Source: Teratosphaeria epicoccoides (lineage: Eukaryota > Ascomycota > Dothideomycetes > Mycosphaerellales > Teratosphaeriaceae). From it: 29,135 nt of DNA. Below the pieces are notes generated by a model that saw nothing but the letters and a program-made list of their open reading frames with translations, was not told where the DNA came from and did no database searches. Position 1 is the stretch's first letter; every line of letters starts with the position of its first letter. Where the stretch lies: contig JADDMT010000237.1 of the NCBI GenBank assembly GCA_021401465.1, positions 1 through 29,135 on the forward strand. The letters are read 5' to 3'. Both the position numbers and the translations under genes were made by a program. This document shows positions 19,412 through 29,104 of this stretch, in pieces.

Positions 19412-19998
19412 GGTGAAAACAACAACGATATTGGTGCTGATAGACTATTGTTGATGGGTAAATAGGCCTATATATGAGTTAGAAGGTCGATTCTTGATGT
19501 GGCCGAGAACACACCTTATGTGGAATTGGCACATTTGGACCGCCGTCAACCGCGATTATTGACGATCTTCGCGTGGCCGTCGGCATTGAAGCTTAAGTCC
19601 GTCACCCTCAATTTCTACCACGGTGAGCGGTGTCGGTGTGCTGCCTGCTACAGACATGGACATGCACCCTGCAGCAGCAAGAGCTCTGCAGTCGTGGAAG
19701 GAACGCCCAATGGAGAAGGCGCCATGGACACGATCGTAACATCGATTCCCGAACATCATCCTCTCTCAGCACAAAAGATACCTCAGGCAAGCTTCCACTC
19801 CACTAGAAATACTGATCTCCACCTCGGCCGACCCCTCATCCGCACATGCATCGCTACTGGCTCTATACCTCCTACGTGCCTTCTGAGCCACCATGCACTG
19901 TGTAGATGAACAACTGAGCAGCCAAATCTGGACGACTGATTTGCCAGGTTCTGGACCCTTCCTCACGCACCGTCCAGAACTTGCTGATTCCAGCCATC
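19412..19998. other. Intergenic: edge of the repeat block and amidase upstream region
   Basis: The TAG-rich decay fades out around 19440-19490, and the sequence from about 19500 has normal composition. No supported gene: the 136-codon plus-strand frame here lacks an ATG start and any recognisable motif. The right part is presumably the amidase promoter and leader. Confidence 0.5.
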
Positions 19999-21717
19999 AT
20001 GACGGCCTCAGCAGCAGAAGAAGAGATAGCCCGATCCTTCCACACCCAAGACTGGACCGACATGGCTGCAAAGGCGCAGACCCGGCTGCGGAACTCTGTA
20101 CCCTCGAAGTGGCGCATACCCAAGAATGAATTACCTGGAGATGACGAAATCGACATCACAAGCTTTCCAAACACGTCTGGCCTTCTAAACGAGACCGAGA
20201 TCAGAATAACCGAAAGCTATGCTACTGAAATCGTTGGTGCTGTTGCGGCAGGCGAGTGGACTGCGGAGGAGGTCACCAAAGCGTTTTGTCATCGAGCGGC
20301 AATTGCACATCAATTGGTATGCGTGAGCTGAACACACAGGAAGAATGGGCGCTGACGCGTCTCGTAGACCAACTGTCTGACGATTCTGATGTTTGACGAA
20401 GGCATAGCGCAGGCCAAGAAGCTAGACGAGCACTTTGCTCGCTCAGGCACCACTGTAGGACCCCTGCATGGCCTTCCAATCTCTCTCAAAGACAATTTCA
20501 ATGTCATTGGCAAGCCGTCTTCTGTAGGATTCTGCTCATGGGCTCTCGACCCCATGCAGGAAGAAAGCACCATTGTTGGAGTCCTGCGCTCCCTCGGCGC
20601 TGTAGCCTACGTCAAGACCAACGTACCAACGGCTATGATGATCGCAGAGACGGTCAACAACTGCTACGGCCGTACGGTCAGTCCTCTCAATCGTGCACTG
20701 ACTACCGGCGGATCATCAGGAGGCGAGGCCGCGTTGATCGCCATCCGGGGCAGCCCGATGGGAATAGGGACAGACATCGGCGGATCACTTAGAATCCCTG
20801 CGGCTTGCACCGGCATCTTCACCATTCGTCCTTCATATGGCCGCTTCCCGCACTTCGACGCTCGCACCGGCCTGGCCGGCCAGGAAGCCGTGGCTTCAGT
20901 CCACGGACCCATGGCTCGGAGTGTCGCCGATCTGCGTCTGTGGGCCGAAAGTGTCGTTGGCACTCAACCTTGGCTTCAAGATCCCAAAGTCATCGAGCTG
21001 CCCTGGCGCCAGATAAGCCTTCCAAAGAAGCTCAAGTTCGCAGTCCTGTGGAACAACGGCATCGTCACCCCAACACCTCCAGTCCAGCGGGCCCTCAAGG
21101 AAACGGTTGTCAAGCTTGTCGCTGCAGGCCATGAAGTCGTGAGCTGGCCAAACACGGATCACGCCGAAGCCACGGCACTTCTTGGGAAGTTCTTCGTGGC
21201 CGACGGTGGCAAATCAATACAGAAGATCCTCGAGCCAGTCAGCGAGCCATTCCGGCCAGAGATGAAGGCATATGAAGAAGCCACGGAGCTTGGTGTCTAC
21301 GACCTCTGGCTTCTGCAAAAGCAGCGGACCGCGCTGTGCAAACGATATCTAGATCGCTGGAATGCCGTCGGTGATCTCGATGCGATATTGTCACCCACGA
21401 CGCCTTATGCCACGACTAAAAACGGCCAGTTCCGGAACGTCTCGTACACGTGTGTCTACAATATTCTTGACTACAGCGCAGTCAGCTTCCCGACGGGCGT
21501 GTATGCGGATAGGGAGCAAGATTTCTATCCTGCAAGCTTCAAGGCTCAAAGTGAGGATGACGAGGTGACGAGGAGGGAATATGATCCGGCAGCTGTGCAT
21601 GGCATCCCTGTGAGCCTCCAGTTGGTGGGAAGGAGATTGCAAGAAGAGAGAATCTTGGCGATCACCGAGAGAGTGGTTGGCGATCTGGCTGCTGAACCGT
21701 CCAAATATGTGATCTGA
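19999..21717 (+). CDS. Amidase-signature family hydrolase (acetamidase-like)
   Basis: Two exons, 19999-20316 and 20368-21717, encode about 555 residues and hydrolyse an amide to acid plus ammonia; the substrate is not evident. The Ser-cisSer-Lys triad is visible: Lys147 in GLPISLKDN, Ser222 in TTGGSSGGEAA and Ser246 in GTDIGGSLRIP. The spacings of 75 and 24 residues equal those of fatty-acid amide hydrolase. The N-terminal segment with SKWRIP and AFCHRAAIAHQL and the overall length fit fungal acetamidase/general amidases. The ATG at 19999 is preferred; the frame upstream of it has no better start. No signal peptide is seen, so it is probably cytosolic. It is the first intact gene next to the transposon block and is convergent with RIX1. 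Confidence 0.93.
20317..20367 (+). other. Intron of the amidase gene
   Basis: A 51-nt phase-0 intron: donor GTATGC, branch-like GCTGAC, acceptor CGTAG. Splicing joins AIAHQL to TNCLTILMFDEG, the expected continuity for this family. Unspliced, the frame stops shortly after the donor. Confidence 0.85.
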
Positions 21718-22055
21718 TGAACAGAATTGTAGGTCTGTCTCGCGCAGTTTGGGGCGTCAATGTGAGTGAGTAGTCTTCGCACTGCCTTCATCTGCGTAAT
21801 ACCGACATCTGTCTCACAAGTAATCTGGAGAGAATCATGACGTCCACAGTGTCTTGCCGTCGGTATAGTCGAGATCTCGTACGAACATGGCCGGGTACGG
21901 CGCTATACTTGGCCTTCTACTGCTGCCCGTCCATGCAAACCACCCCTCTCAATTGTCTGCATGCCAGCATTACTTAGACCACCTGGCATGACATCGCGCT
22001 GTGGCAGCAACGCCAGTCCAAATCTTGGACAGCGTACTCAAGAATGCTCGGAAGT
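21718..22055. other. Intergenic between convergent amidase and RIX1 genes
   Basis: The 338 bp presumably hold both 3-prime untranslated regions. I see no gene, repeat or strong terminator-like structure. Confidence 0.5.
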
Positions 22056-24452
22056 TTACTCTTCATCTTCATCCTCAAAATCCGTATCTTGCTCCAGGGT
22101 AAGTGGGGGCATCTCAAAATCGCTGTCGTCGTCGTTCGACTGCTTCGTGACGGCACTCTTGGGCACTATCGGTGAGGCGACTGGTTGTTGCGAAGACTCT
22201 GGCGCAGTGAGGAAGCTGCTTTGCAGCTGTGCGGTTGGGACAGAGACGCTCACGTCACTCTGAAGCGTGTCTCGATCTGCGCCAGGCAAGCTCCCGTTCA
22301 GCTGTTTCGTTGGCTCTCCAGCCGAAGCCGAGGCCCGCAACCTTTTCGCGGCACGGTCGTTGCTGGTGGGCTCTGCCATTCTCTTCTCCGACGCTTCGTT
22401 CACCCTGAAGACCTGTTGGACATTCGGTGAGACCTCAGTGGATACTGATTCAATTTGAATAGCTGCAGTATTTCTGTCGCCGCCAGGTTTCTCCAGGGCA
22501 TTGCTGCCATAAAGGGCGATCGATGAATGGTCTGTTGATACTTCGCTCCCAGCATCGCCATTGATGGCGTGGTCTAACATTCCGTCGTCGGATGCATCAT
22601 CAGATACTTCTTCGCCATCTGCGATCGTGCCAGTCCTGATGAACGGCATGCGCGGCCGGAGCAAAGCCTCGACCTCAGGAGCATTCGGAAACTGTCGAGC
22701 CAATAGGGGCAACAAGCTCGCTTGCGCGCCACCCTTCTTCTTGTTTTGCACGGGGTTCAACACAGCTGCAAGTAAACTGCCCTCGTTCTGTGTCAGAATA
22801 GCAGTGCGCTCCAAGAGCGTGCGCAACCTGCCAGGGACGTGCGTTGAGTTGAGGCTGCTTAAGCAGATGGGCAGTAATGCCTGGGCCGACTTCTCAGGCT
22901 CACTTAGATGAGTAGGCTGGCTTAACTGAGAGGTAGCTTGTTGACCGATCATGCCGCTTATCGTGCCCGGGGATCTCGTCGTGATGCCGTTGGTCTTAGC
23001 ATCTGGCGTGATCTTGCCATCCTCACATGAGAGCAAGTCTTGGCAGCATGCTTTGATGACTGGTTCGATGTCCGCAACGTCGTCTTGAAGCATGTGTGGC
23101 CCTTGAACCTCCAAGACCGAGCTCAATATCTCGTATACGACTGTCCGTAAAGTCACGTCGGAAGCCTCCGACCTGAAGATCCACATTACCTGGGCCACAA
23201 TTGGCTGGAGGATAGGCATCGCCGCCAGATTGAATCTTTGCAACAAGGTATGGAAAAGGCGCAGGGCCACGGCATGAATGCGTGGTAGAAGGCCGAAAAG
23301 GGCATCGCGCTCATTCTTAGAGATTTGGTTGTTTGCCTGTGATCCTTGGTGCCTGACAGACGGAGCTCGTGTGCTCAGAATTCTCGTCAGCAGATCTGAT
23401 ATGAAGCCCAGGCGTAATGTGACTGTCCCAGAAGTCGCGTCGGATATATGTGAGTCAAGTAGACCCAACAGCACTACCAGCCTCTCGCTACCTCCAAACA
23501 TGCCCTGCCACCCACTCAAACCAAGGCTCTCATTCCCCTCACCTTCCAGCTCGCCCTGGTAGAGAACACTTTGAGGTACACTCGCCTGGATTTCTGATGT
23601 CGATTGCCAATGCTCGACCACAGATCTCATCAGCCTGTCGCAGGTAGAGTGCGCGGCTTCCACTGTCGTCTTGAGAGTCTCTTCCCACTTGGCTGCAGCA
23701 CCGTGCTTAGGAGAGCAATGATGTAGCAGGATCAGCACACGCTGCGCAGTCTTGCGATGTGCCTCACCATAATGCCTGCCATCTGCATTGTGAGAGATGA
23801 TCCTTCCCAGCAGGGACCTGAACTGGGTTTCATTCGTTCTGTAGATAGTCGGATGTCTGGGCACTAATGTAGCAAATGACTCCAAGACTATCTGCAGCTC
23901 CGCGGCGCCACATCGCTGGCTCCCAGCATTTTTCAGGCAGCTCGCGATGAAGCCCGGCAAAGCAGGTGTTGTGATCTCCCGAACCAGATTCGGATGGTCC
24001 CAAGTGAGGGTAAAGATGCGTGTCAACGTAATGATGGCCAAGCATCGCGTTGAGGACGGATCAGGCTTTTTCAGTATGGCAAGGAGACTTCGGACCCAAG
24101 CATTTGACTTGCTCAGAGTTTCGAGTCCACCGGCTTCAATCGCTGCTTTGACCAGGACAACTGCGGACCATCTGCCCTCTGCGGTGCGATCTTGCAGGAG
24201 GGTCGACAGCTGGGTCTTGAAGCGGTGTACGACCACCGAGATGTCATTGTCCTGCTTATTCGTTTCGCCAGCCGTTGCAAGAAGATCTCTGCAGCTCCAA
24301 AGTTGGCTGGCAATTTGAGGAGCAATGTGAGGCAGGTGCTTTGATGGTGTGGAGGATAGTCGGTATGCCGAAGCGCGCAAATTTGCCACTGCAATGTCTC
24401 TGCCAGCGCTCGACATGTTTTCCCCGACGCTGTCCTGTGTCCCTGTCCCCAT
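22056..24452 (-). CDS. RIX1: Pre-rRNA-processing protein RIX1 (PELP1-related)
   Basis: A single exon of 798 codons from ATG 24452; an in-frame ATG at 24416 (MSSAGRD) is an alternative start. RIX1 with IPI1 and IPI3 acts in the nucleus on pre-60S particles, in ITS2 processing and late maturation. The N-terminal RIX1 helical-repeat region covers roughly residues 20-230 (LPHIAPQIASQLWSCRDLL, then RWSAVVLVKAAIEAGG). The C-terminal third is low complexity, with a basic RAAKRLRA patch and a strongly acidic end (EMPPLTLEQDTDFEDEDEE), as in fungal RIX1 proteins. Length and layout match the family. It is divergent from the YPP1-like gene. The call rests on remembered family features. Confidence 0.85.
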   Translation of the reverse strand: MGTGTQDSVGENMSSAGRDIAVANLRASAYRLSSTPSKHLPHIAPQIASQLWSCRDLLATAGETNKQDNDISVVVHRFKTQLSTLLQDRTAEGRWSAVVLVKAAIEAGGLETLSKSNAWVRSLLAILKKPDPSSTRCLAIITLTRIFTLTWDHPNLVREITTPALPGFIASCLKNAGSQRCGAAELQIVLESFATLVPRHPTIYRTNETQFRSLLGRIISHNADGRHYGEAHRKTAQRVLILLHHCSPKHGAAAKWEETLKTTVEAAHSTCDRLMRSVVEHWQSTSEIQASVPQSVLYQGELEGEGNESLGLSGWQGMFGGSERLVVLLGLLDSHISDATSGTVTLRLGFISDLLTRILSTRAPSVRHQGSQANNQISKNERDALFGLLPRIHAVALRLFHTLLQRFNLAAMPILQPIVAQVMWIFRSEASDVTLRTVVYEILSSVLEVQGPHMLQDDVADIEPVIKACCQDLLSCEDGKITPDAKTNGITTRSPGTISGMIGQQATSQLSQPTHLSEPEKSAQALLPICLSSLNSTHVPGRLRTLLERTAILTQNEGSLLAAVLNPVQNKKKGGAQASLLPLLARQFPNAPEVEALLRPRMPFIRTGTIADGEEVSDDASDDGMLDHAINGDAGSEVSTDHSSIALYGSNALEKPGGDRNTAAIQIESVSTEVSPNVQQVFRVNEASEKRMAEPTSNDRAAKRLRASASAGEPTKQLNGSLPGADRDTLQSDVSVSVPTAQLQSSFLTAPESSQQPVASPIVPKSAVTKQSNDDDSDFEMPPLTLEQDTDFEDEDEE

Positions 24453-25186
24453 GCGGCTCAAGAACGCTCAGTCTTCGACAATTCACATGCATGTAATGCG
24501 GTGGTGGACAAGGTATGGCGGGAGAGCGCTGTAACGCTCAAGGATATGGCAAGCTGCTGGCTTCATTTTACTTAATAGTCAGCTGCGGAGCAGATAGGTT
24601 AAGTAATCCTAGCTAATCCATGTATTAGTTTACAGCTTATGTAACACAGGGAAGTTAGCAGCAGATTCTTAATCAATATAGCTACTAAGCTTGCTAATTG
24701 CTAAACTGCTACTAACTTCCCTATATTACATAACTAGTACGTTCTAAAGAACTAATTAGAGGGCTAACAAGTCCTACAATATAGATAACTATATAGCATC
24801 ACACAATCAGATTCTTTACACAGATGTTTGTCTTCCTGTCCTAAGAACTTGATGTATATCTTGATTTTATAGATATCTGATAGAGGAGAATATCCTTGAG
24901 AATGATAGCGTGTTCTTACACCTAAAGCATTTCTCGCAGATTTGCACTTACTGAATGGCACATATAGACCGCCGTCAGGGTTCATCCATGCACGTACGAC
25001 GTAACCCGACCGGAGCTTAAAGCACGAATACTTGCAACATTGAGCGTAGAGGGCAAGTCGGGAGCATACAATCATGTATGCATGTATCATGTATGAGGAG
25101 TGCGAGAGCGGCCTAGAGATGATGGGAGGGACGAGGTGGGTATAACCTCGATTTACTAAGGGCCACATTCTAGCGAAGCAGGCACA
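24453..25186. other. Divergent intergenic region between RIX1 and YPP1-like genes
   Basis: The 734 bp should contain both promoters. The middle (about 24560-24790) is AT-rich and contains an inverted-repeat unit (24637-24733). Nearer YPP1 there is a run of ATGTATG-type repeats (25070-25100). The long minus-strand frame crossing this region into the YPP1 gene has no recognisable features and is not called. Confidence 0.5.
24637..24733. repeat. Short inverted-repeat unit, MITE-like remnant
   Basis: Two 28-base arms (24637-24664 and 24706-24733) are inverted copies with three mismatches, all C against T and all CA against TA. A 41-base AT-rich spacer lies between. It could be a decayed MITE or the terminal repeats of a deleted DNA transposon. 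No clear target duplication was found. Confidence 0.55.
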
Positions 25187-28100
25187 ATGAGTGTCACATC
25201 CAAGGCACCGAATCCAGAGAAGGGCAGGAGATATTTGGGCCTCTTGGACCAGGCACTTTGTAATGGCGACTGGGCCCAAGTGCCGGAACTGGCGCGCAAG
25301 ACCGACAAGCACGCGCCGGACCGAGCAGTCTTCACGCTCACAGCGCGTACTGAGGCCCAGATCGCATCGGCTTCGCTTCGGCCGACCTCTGCTGCCTCGA
25401 GGGGCAATGCCAGCATACACAGCTTAGGAGAGACGATACCAAAGTTGCAGGGGGCCGTGAGCGGGTCTGGGGGGGTAGCGGAGGATAGATTTTGCGCTGC
25501 AGTATGTCTGGCAGAGATTCTGTGGCTGCGAGCGGACGCATCAGACGCCTTGAAAGCTCTGCCTGAACAGACCACGCCCGAACCAGCTTCTGGGTCGCAT
25601 ACGCCCGCCCTTGGTTGGCTAGAGGTCAGCACGGTCAAACGGGATGTGATACGTCTGGCAGCACTTGAAGCCACCGGATCGAGCGAGGAGCTTGAGCCAT
25701 ACTGCCGGAAAGTCGTGGCCAGCGCACCTGGCTCAAGGACCCCGGAGCTTCGAATCTGGACCCAACGGGCGCTGGCCAGAGCTTGCATGTGTTATCACAA
25801 GCAGATTCAGTCGCCTTCACTGCCAAAGCTGAACGACGCGTTGGTGGCATTCCGGGCGTGGTCAAGTTTCTGGCAACGATCACCGGATGCCCGTCATTCC
25901 TCAGGCTCCTCGTCGATGGATATATCGCGGAGACACGTTTGCAAGGCTTACTATGATTTGTTGTCTGCAGTCTTACACCATGGCTTGGTGTACCTCCCAT
26001 CAGATGCTGCCGGACCAACGCTGCTGGCGGTGCACTCGAATCAGATCATTGACGTCCGGTACGGTGAAGCGAAAAGGAAACAGCAAGCCGAGCTCCAGTC
26101 CGTTGAAGAGACGTACGAGTCTCTGTTGTTGGACGAAACAAAGTTTCCAACATCAGACCAGACGAACACCGAAGTCGAACTTTGGGTGGAGCAAGCTGTC
26201 GGTAATTGGAAGATATTTGCTGGGCCCTCGTGGACCGACTCTGAGCTCGGTGGTGAGGAAGGCAAGGAGATCATTGGTCGCCGAGTGCTTGACATTTTGT
26301 ACAGAGCGGCCACCAAGACTTTTCATTCTACAGCCATTCTGCGACAACTTTTCACAGTCCATTCGGCTCTTGGAGAGTTCGATCTGGGGATGCATGCTTT
26401 CGACAGCTATGTCGAGATTGTGGGCAAGGGTAAGGCGCGTGAAGAGAAGACAGGCAAGCACGAGCTTGGTTTTGATACCGAGGACGTAGCCATCTTGACG
26501 GCTTGTGATGCTCTACGCGTACTTTGCAGATACGGCGATCGAGAGCATGGCGAGAAAGCGATGGGTATTGTCACAAACATTCACCATTGGCTCGATCAAC
26601 AGCGGCCTGTCAGCGAGGAAGAAACGCTGAAAAGTGATGACAATAAAACTGGAGAGGCGCCCCGACGGAAACAACCCACTTACGGTCAGCTCCAACCCAT
26701 GACCCTAGCCGCAGCTTATCGATCCATGGCCGCTACACAGGCGCATTGGGCTCGCGTTACCTTTCAGACGGACCGCAGAAGCTCGCTTATCAGTGATGCA
26801 ATCGACAATTTGAAAAAGGCGCAATCCTACGACGCGGGAAGCGTTGAGACTGCATACGCATATGCGCGCTTGCTGGCTGAAGCACGGCAGGTGCCTGCGG
26901 CGATCAAGGTCCTTCGAGGCTGTATTGCAGGTCGAAGACAGAGCACTGAAGATGACGATGAAGAGAGTGAGAAGCAAAAACAGCTTATCGGGTTGTGGCA
27001 CCTCCTGTCGCAATGCCTGACCGCTCGAAACGAGTATGACCCAGCCATGCAGATGTGTGCTGCAGCATTCGACCAATTCGGCGAGTCTCAGGCATTGTTT
27101 GGTCGCCCTAGTGGCGCTCAACAGCCTCGCGGTCTGGTTGATACCATGGACTCTTTGGAGAAGGAGGCAGTCTTGGAAGTCAAAATGAGCCAGATCACCT
27201 TCGTTGAGTTGACAGATGGGCCACAGGCCGGTGTGGACAAGAGTCAGGAGCTACTAGCTTTGTACAACAGATTATTTGGAAGTCTGGCAAAATCGACGAC
27301 TCCATCGAAGCCGACAGCACCCGCAGTTCAGCCAAGCCCCCCACGGGCGAGTGGGACACTACGGAGCATTGTAGGCAGCATTCGACCACAGACGGCTCGC
27401 AGAAGTGGAGCAACAGCTACTGCGAATGGAGATGGCGCGTCTCTGCGGAAAATACCTGGCTCGTCACAGTTTGACCTCACAGGTCTGGACGGGCAAACGT
27501 CTGGGGCACCGATCGCCATTACCGTTACCAACGAGAATGGCGTCGCGCACGAAAAAGAGCAGGTCCATGACCATCGTCATCACCACCTGCATTTGCCATT
27601 CAGACGTGGACATGCTGGCGACTCTGGCAGTGACGGCAGCTTGCGCATCAAAAAGAGTCGGGAAGAGATCGGCGAGAAGCAAGGCATCGATGGTGGCCGT
27701 GATGGCCGGGCTGTATCGGCAATGGCACCAACTGAATCCACATCGTCGCGAAGCGTGATTGCGCTACCTCAGCTAGGCGGCGCTGTACAGTCTAGCGACT
27801 TCGCTCAGGGCGGACAACAGCCGCTGAAGGAGATGGCACATAATACGTCTCCAAATACGTGGCCGCCACCAGCAGGGCACAGTGATCAGCCTCCTGGGCA
27901 GGACGTGCGACTTCCAGCGCCTCATCCAGCTGTCGATGCACCGCCGGTCTCACGCGTCGGCTCATTACATGAGCGGCAGCACAGAACAAGTATACTGGTC
28001 GGTGTATGGTTATTCATTGCTGGTCTGTATGTCCGAGCAGAGTTCTATGACGATGCTCAAGGGGCGATCAGCGAGGCCTATGGCTTGGTCGAAGCCTTTG

Positions 28101-28807
28101 AGGCAGAGAAGACCGGTGCCGGTGCCCATGCCAGGGAGCTCTTCGACAAGGGCTGGGGTGCTGGAAAGAGCGTAGATGCGCTATGGGGCGACGTATTCGC
28201 AGCGGTACGTAATTCCTCATGGCAGTCATGTTGGCACGCAAGACTGACAATACCACAGCGAGGCGCCCTCTCCACTGCGCGCCATCTTCCCTTTCAAGCA
28301 ATCGAGCACTACGAAGAGTCTCTCATACACTTTCCGGACCACCCTCAAGCTATCATTGGACTTTCGAATCTTCTGATGGACATTTACGAGCAGAAACTTC
28401 CCGCTGAAGAGCCGCGCCCGCTCCTAGCACCCAAACCTACCGCGTCTGGTCTTCTCATCCCGGATCCGTCAACCTTCAAGTCGACCGACAGCCGCCCTAC
28501 GACCGCGAAGTCCACACTTGCAACACCTGGGCGCGCGCCGCCATCGGCAGTCAAGAGCCAGGACCCGACACCTCAAGGGTTGAATGGGCTGGCAGCCAGA
28601 GATCGAGCATACATGCTCTTATCTAACCTCACGAAAGCAGGCACGGGCTGGGACGATTCGGAAGCATGGTTCACATTGGCAAGGGCCCATGAGCTGAGTG
28701 GGCAGGTAGAGAAGGCAAAGCAAGCGTTGTGGTGGGTGGTTGAGCTGGAGGAGTCGAAGCCGATGCGGCCATGGCGCGTGACTGGACCTGGTGGGTATTG
28801 GCTGTGA
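25187..28807 (+). CDS. YPP1: YPP1/TTC7-like TPR protein (cargo transport, PI4-kinase scaffold)
   Basis: The open frame is 1,206 codons, or 1,188 residues if the 54-nt intron at 28205-28258 is removed. Yeast Ypp1, like human TTC7, binds the PI 4-kinase Stt4 at the plasma membrane with Efr3 and has been linked to endocytic cargo transport. The N-terminus (YLGLLDQALCNGDWAQVPEL, then ARKTDKHAPDR) and the helical TPR repeats (about residues 450-650 and 960-1188, for example AIEHYEESLIHFPDHPQAI) match fungal Ypp1-type proteins. Between them, residues about 720-930 are a disordered, Ser/Pro-rich linker with a His-rich run (HDHRHHHLHL). The ATG at 25187 has A at -3. Family assignment is by recognition of pattern, not by search. 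Confidence 0.75.
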   Translation: MSVTSKAPNPEKGRRYLGLLDQALCNGDWAQVPELARKTDKHAPDRAVFTLTARTEAQIASASLRPTSAASRGNASIHSLGETIPKLQGAVSGSGGVAEDRFCAAVCLAEILWLRADASDALKALPEQTTPEPASGSHTPALGWLEVSTVKRDVIRLAALEATGSSEELEPYCRKVVASAPGSRTPELRIWTQRALARACMCYHKQIQSPSLPKLNDALVAFRAWSSFWQRSPDARHSSGSSSMDISRRHVCKAYYDLLSAVLHHGLVYLPSDAAGPTLLAVHSNQIIDVRYGEAKRKQQAELQSVEETYESLLLDETKFPTSDQTNTEVELWVEQAVGNWKIFAGPSWTDSELGGEEGKEIIGRRVLDILYRAATKTFHSTAILRQLFTVHSALGEFDLGMHAFDSYVEIVGKGKAREEKTGKHELGFDTEDVAILTACDALRVLCRYGDREHGEKAMGIVTNIHHWLDQQRPVSEEETLKSDDNKTGEAPRRKQPTYGQLQPMTLAAAYRSMAATQAHWARVTFQTDRRSSLISDAIDNLKKAQSYDAGSVETAYAYARLLAEARQVPAAIKVLRGCIAGRRQSTEDDDEESEKQKQLIGLWHLLSQCLTARNEYDPAMQMCAAAFDQFGESQALFGRPSGAQQPRGLVDTMDSLEKEAVLEVKMSQITFVELTDGPQAGVDKSQELLALYNRLFGSLAKSTTPSKPTAPAVQPSPPRASGTLRSIVGSIRPQTARRSGATATANGDGASLRKIPGSSQFDLTGLDGQTSGAPIAITVTNENGVAHEKEQVHDHRHHHLHLPFRRGHAGDSGSDGSLRIKKSREEIGEKQGIDGGRDGRAVSAMAPTESTSSRSVIALPQLGGAVQSSDFAQGGQQPLKEMAHNTSPNTWPPPAGHSDQPPGQDVRLPAPHPAVDAPPVSRVGSLHERQHRTSILVGVWLFIAGLYVRAEFYDDAQGAISEAYGLVEAFEAEKTGAGAHARELFDKGWGAGKSVDALWGDVFAAVRNSSWQSCWHARLTIPQRGALSTARHLPFQAIEHYEESLIHFPDHPQAIIGLSNLLMDIYEQKLPAEEPRPLLAPKPTASGLLIPDPSTFKSTDSRPTTAKSTLATPGRAPPSAVKSQDPTPQGLNGLAARDRAYMLLSNLTKAGTGWDDSEAWFTLARAHELSGQVEKAKQALWWVVELEESKPMRPWRVTGPGGYWL
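28205..28258 (+). other. Probable in-frame 54-nt intron of the YPP1-like gene
   Basis: Donor GTACGT, branch-like ACTGAC, acceptor CACAG; phase 0, length divisible by three and without a stop, so the frame stays open if it is retained. Removing it joins WGDVFAA to RGALSTARHLP, a more natural TPR helix than the 18 retained residues. Confidence 0.7.
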
Positions 28808-29104
28808 GCAGGGCTATGGAGCATTGAAGGTCGAGCCCAGGCGACAGAGACTAGGTTGTACAGTACATGTGCACGCGTGCGCGTGTGCTGCTTGAATTCG
28901 GCGTGTGATACCCTCGATGCGATGCAACGTAATCGCGTTGGAAGTCCGGTTTTGCGAAATGTCCTCTATCGTGCAGCAGGGTTCGGATGTTGAGAATGCT
29001 TGCTTTGTGTCCTTGACAACCATTATGTGCGAAATAATATGTACGAGGTATACCATACATTTAAGGTGCTGTCGTCCTCGTGAGCCCGCGCACTGCCAAC
29101 CCCC

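Noticed and set aside
19499..19909. 136-codon plus-strand frame upstream of the amidase
   Set aside because: Starts at GTG rather than ATG, no family features, and lies in the presumed amidase promoter.
24764..25420. 218-codon minus-strand open frame
   Set aside because: It overlaps the intergenic region and the 5-prime end of the YPP1-like gene in antisense, with no recognisable motif; likely chance.
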